A stretch of 8,953 bases of DNA from Bacteroidota bacterium (GTDB lineage Bacteria > Bacteroidota > Bacteroidia > 2-12-FULL-35-15): the NCBI GenBank assembly GCA_023251855.1, contig JAHEYA010000072.1, positions 1-8,953 on the forward strand. The letters run 5' to 3'. The position numbers and the translations under genes were made by a program. A model generated the notes under the pieces. The model was not told the origin of the DNA and made no database searches. It saw nothing but the letters and a program-made list of their open reading frames with translations. Position 1 is the stretch's first letter. Every line of letters begins with the position of its first letter. Below, one piece after another: positions 6,855 to 8,953 of this stretch.

Positions 6855-7151
6855 ATGGATGCAAGAAATTTAATATCTACAGATGAATTTTGTAACAATC
6901 ACCTTGTAGAAATATCATTTATCAGTTCATTGCAGGAATATGGATTGATTGAGGTAATTACCATTAAAGAAGCTACATTTATTGATGAAAGCCAATTGAA
7001 TAGGTTGGAAAAATTTTTACGTTTATATTATGATTTGGAAATTAATATTCAAGGTATTGAAGCAATTACTCATTTATTAAATAGAGTAAATTCAATGCAG
7101 GATGAAATTACTGTTTTAAAGAATAAGCTTGGATTGTATGAAGATAATTAA
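6855..7151 (+). CDS. cbpM: CbpM-like chaperone modulator, MerR-type fold
   Basis: CbpM proteins bind the J domain of CbpA and block both its co-chaperone and DNA-binding activities; that is known from E. coli and inferred here. The product has 98 residues, the normal family size. Residues 1-60 resemble the MerR-like pattern with LQEYGLIEV (26-34) and TFIDESQLNRLEKFLRL (41-57), followed by the diagnostic YYDLEINIQGIEAITHLLNRV (58-78) and a short coiled coil, INSMQDEITVLKNKL-like, at about 77-92. I chose ATG at 6855; an in-frame TTG at 6837 would add six residues (MQKINN) that are unlike the family start. It is 50 bases after the T9SS gene and 1.7 kb after cbpA on the same strand. No own promoter was recognised, so it may depend on read-through from cbpA. 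Confidence 0.85.
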   Translation: MDARNLISTDEFCNNHLVEISFISSLQEYGLIEVITIKEATFIDESQLNRLEKFLRLYYDLEINIQGIEAITHLLNRVNSMQDEITVLKNKLGLYEDN

Positions 7152-7180
7152 ATCGTTACAAGGAACTGTTTGCTGATGTT

Positions 7181-7197
7181 CGACCCCTACGGGGTCG
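7181..7197. repeat. Palindromic hairpin, CGACCCC-TAC-GGGGTCG
   Basis: This is a perfect 7-bp stem around TAC; flanking G-T and T-A pairs (7178-7180 with 7198-7200) could extend it. On the + strand it reads as a C(UACG)G tetraloop hairpin. It lies 30 bases after cbpM. GTTTATAGGG follows instead of a T-tract, so it is not a standard terminator. Confidence 0.65.
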
Positions 7198-7232
7198 GAT
7201 GTTTATAGGGTAATGATTATCTATTAAGATTA

Positions 7233-7247
7233 GACTCCTTCGGAGTC
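7233..7247. repeat. Palindromic hairpin, GACTCC-TTC-GGAGTC, before mtaB
   Basis: This is a perfect 6-bp stem around TTC, reading on the + strand as the highly stable C(UUCG)G tetraloop. It ends 26 bases before the mtaB ATG and is followed by an A-rich, unstructured leader (AAACAAAAAGAATAAAAAAA). It would lie in the mtaB leader if transcription begins upstream of it, and could affect transcript stability or translation (inference). Confidence 0.6.
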
Positions 7248-7273
7248 AAACAAAAAGAATAAAAAAATTTCAA

Positions 7274-8620
7274 ATGAAAAAAGTGGCTTTTCATACATTA
7301 GGTTGTAAATTAAATTTTTCGGAAACATCTACTATTGCTCGTTTATTTGAAGAGCAAGGATATCTGAAAGTTGATTTTAAAGAACCTGCTGATGTGTATG
7401 TAATTAATACCTGTTCGGTAACAGCCAATGCTGATAAGGAATGTAAACAAGTAGTAAAAGCTGCATTGAATGTTTCTCCTGAAGCATATATAGTTGTGGT
7501 GGGTTGTTATGCCCAACTCAAACCTTATGAAATTGCTTCTATTGAAGGTGTTGACCTTGTATTAGGAGCTTCTGAAAAATTTAAATTATTAAATTATTTA
7601 AACGATTTATCAAAAAAAGCAATAGCCGAAGTGTATAGTTGTGAAATTGAAGAAGCCAATTTTTTTGTTGATTCGTATTCATTTGGCGACAGAACAAGAG
7701 TGTTTTTAAAAGTGCAGGATGGCTGTGATTATAATTGTTCATTTTGTACTATTCCCTTAGCCCGTGGTAACAGCCGTAGTGATAGCATTGAAAACGCAGT
7801 TGGAAATGCAATTCAAATAGCACAGCAAGATGTAAAAGAAATTGTTCTTACAGGTGTAAACCTTGGTGATTTTGGTAAAAAAGATTCACAAAATAAAACA
7901 CAAGAAACTAGAACTGAAAAGAAAGATACATTTTATGATTTGGCGCAGGAATTGAACAAAGTAGAGGGTATTGAACGTTTTCGTATCTCTTCCATAGAGC
8001 CTAATTTATTGAAAAATGAAATTATAGAATTTGTTGCACAGTCGAAAAAATTTGTTCCTCATTTTCATATTCCACTTCAATCAGGTAGCAACAAAATGTT
8101 AAAAGCTATGCGGAGACGCTATTTGAGGGAGTTGTATGCTGAACGGGTTGAAAAAATAAAAAAATTTATGCCTCATTGTTGCATCGGTGTTGATGTTATA
8201 GTGGGTTTTCCGGGTGAAACCGAAGATGATTTTTTAGAGACCTATAATTTTCTGAACAAATTAAATATTTCCTATCTCCATGTATTCACATACTCTGAGC
8301 GGGATAATACGGATGCTATTCATTTGAAAAATGTTGTTCCGATAGTAATCCGTAAGAAGCGAAATAAAATGTTGCGGATTCTTTCTGCAAAAAAACTTCG
8401 TTATTTCTATGAACAACATTTAGGGGAAACACGCACTGTATTGTTCGAAGCAGATCACAAACAAGGTTTTATGCATGGCTTCACAGATAATTATATTAAA
8501 ATTAAAGTCCCCTACAATCCTTTATTCATAAACAAACTCAAAGAAGTTACTTTAAAAGAATTGGATGCAGATGGAAGTGTTTTAGTGACTGAGTATGCCG
8601 AAGCGATTGTTATGCCGTAA
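7274..8620 (+). CDS. mtaB: MtaB, tRNA t6A37 methylthiotransferase
   Basis: MtaB is a radical-SAM enzyme that adds a methylthio group to N6-threonylcarbamoyladenosine at position 37 of tRNAs decoding ANN codons, giving ms2t6A and improving decoding accuracy. The product has 448 residues, close to the family norm. The N-terminal domain starts with the family signature TLGCKLN (8-14) and supplies three cluster cysteines: Cys11, Cys47 and Cys78. The radical-SAM core has CxxxCxxC at Cys151, Cys155 and Cys158, then TGVNLGDFG (193-201), RISSIEP (237-243), HIPLQSGS (265-272) and VDVIVGFPGETE (306-317). A TRAM RNA-binding domain occupies about 385-448. The TLGCKLN motif favours MtaB over MiaB or RimO. 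An odd Lys/Gln/Thr-rich insert (about 202-218) follows GVNLGDFG, a variable loop. The gene is followed by a terminator. Confidence 0.93.
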   Translation: MKKVAFHTLGCKLNFSETSTIARLFEEQGYLKVDFKEPADVYVINTCSVTANADKECKQVVKAALNVSPEAYIVVVGCYAQLKPYEIASIEGVDLVLGASEKFKLLNYLNDLSKKAIAEVYSCEIEEANFFVDSYSFGDRTRVFLKVQDGCDYNCSFCTIPLARGNSRSDSIENAVGNAIQIAQQDVKEIVLTGVNLGDFGKKDSQNKTQETRTEKKDTFYDLAQELNKVEGIERFRISSIEPNLLKNEIIEFVAQSKKFVPHFHIPLQSGSNKMLKAMRRRYLRELYAERVEKIKKFMPHCCIGVDVIVGFPGETEDDFLETYNFLNKLNISYLHVFTYSERDNTDAIHLKNVVPIVIRKKRNKMLRILSAKKLRYFYEQHLGETRTVLFEADHKQGFMHGFTDNYIKIKVPYNPLFINKLKEVTLKELDADGSVLVTEYAEAIVMP

Positions 8621-8623
8621 ACC

Positions 8624-8661
8624 AAAAAAAACAGAGGTAGAAAGTCTACCTCCATTTTCTT
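8624..8661. terminator. Bidirectional terminator between mtaB and OMP gene
   Basis: GAGGTAGA (8634-8641) pairs perfectly with TCTACCTC (8645-8652) over 8 bp, leaving a 3-base loop AAG, or 7 bp with a 5-base loop. A T-rich tail CATTTTCTT follows on the + strand, and a run of A at 8624-8631 precedes the stem, which becomes the U-tract for minus-strand transcription. The hairpin starts 14 bases after the mtaB stop and lies about 50 bases beyond the stop of the convergent gene, as expected for a shared terminator. Confidence 0.85.
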
Positions 8662-8704
8662 ATCAACAGCACTATACCACCCAAAAAAATAAATAAGCTG
8701 ACTA

Positions 8705-8953
8705 TTATATCCCGGTAGGGATTCCGGAATTTTGTTCCTGATTTGAATTCTCCTCTTTAAATTCCATTTTACCAAATTTATAAGTGAAACTTATTCCGAA
8801 TGAGCGCACCAATATTTGTCGTGTACTTAACAATTCAAAATTAGAACCCGAAAGTTCAGTTGTTTGATCAATGTATTTATTGAAAAAATTATTTGCTGTT
8901 ATTCCAATGCTTGCTTTATTATTAAGAAATTGTTTGCGTATTGCAAGTGAATA
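8705..8953 (-). CDS. Outer-membrane beta-barrel protein, C-terminal end (partial)
   Basis: Reading the minus strand from base 8953 gives 82 uninterrupted codons to a TAA at 8705-8707. The N-terminal part is beyond the window edge. The fragment shows alternating hydrophobic and polar residues typical of transmembrane beta strands (YSLAIRKQFLNNKASIGITA), a loop with the pattern FxxYIDQTTELSGSNFE, and near the end VRSFGISFTYKFGK. The SFxYKFGK ending is characteristic of the large TonB-receptor-like outer-membrane beta-barrel family of Bacteroidota. After this strand comes a hydrophilic tail of about 19 residues rich in Glu, Asn and Gln, which is common in these proteins. Ligand or function cannot be told from the tail. 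The gene converges on mtaB across a shared terminator. Confidence 0.75.
   Translation of the reverse strand, partial: YSLAIRKQFLNNKASIGITANNFFNKYIDQTTELSGSNFELLSTRQILVRSFGISFTYKFGKMEFKEENSNQEQNSGIPTGI

Noticed and set aside
8512..8775. Minus-strand 87-residue ORF across the end of mtaB
   Set aside because: It overlaps the mtaB C-terminus, the terminator and the real beta-barrel gene in another frame, and its sequence has no family pattern.

Overview
The window looks like a chromosomal segment from a member of the Bacteroidota, probably of the Chitinophagales/Sphingobacteriales type. The evidence is an AT-rich sequence, starts without Shine-Dalgarno motifs (A-rich leaders instead), a promoter of the TTG-N19-TAnnTTTG class, a protein with a type IX secretion (T9SS) C-terminal sorting domain, an outer-membrane beta-barrel C-terminus, and intergenic spacers with short palindromes. 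All genes belong to recognisable families except one 65-residue protein. I see no CRISPR array, tRNA, rRNA, insertion sequence or phage gene.

Layout. Bases 1-62 are the last codons of an acyl-CoA dehydrogenase (+). A small conserved-looking protein of unknown function (75-272, -) converges on it. Next come a clear promoter, the type-B L31 ribosomal protein gene rpmE2 (524-781, +) and a strong intrinsic terminator. A 325-base spacer (782-1106) carries several short palindromes, including a 62-base element that can fold into a perfect three-way junction. Then follow, all on +: a MacA-like lipoprotein adaptor (1107-2225), a MacB/LolC-type permease (2292-3545), a LolD-type ATPase (3553-4230), a CbpA-type J-domain co-chaperone (4258-5154), a T9SS cargo protein with propeller-like repeats (5203-6804), the CbpA modulator CbpM (6855-7151), a spacer with two more palindromes, and mtaB (7274-8620). 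A bidirectional terminator separates mtaB from the C-terminus of an outer-membrane beta-barrel protein on the minus strand (8705-8953, cut by the window edge).

How the genes work together. Adaptor, permease and ATPase form one tripartite-type ABC exporter; the outer-membrane partner is not here. CbpA and CbpM are an expected pair, but a 1.6-kb T9SS cargo gene with different Asp codon use lies between them, so it looks like a later insertion. L31 and MtaB both serve translation but are separate units.

I found no convincing new multi-gene system. The most unusual non-coding signal is the palindrome family: six hairpins with different stems and triloops, four of which read as C(UNCG)G tetraloop hairpins on one strand, one pair arranged inside an 11-bp outer stem.
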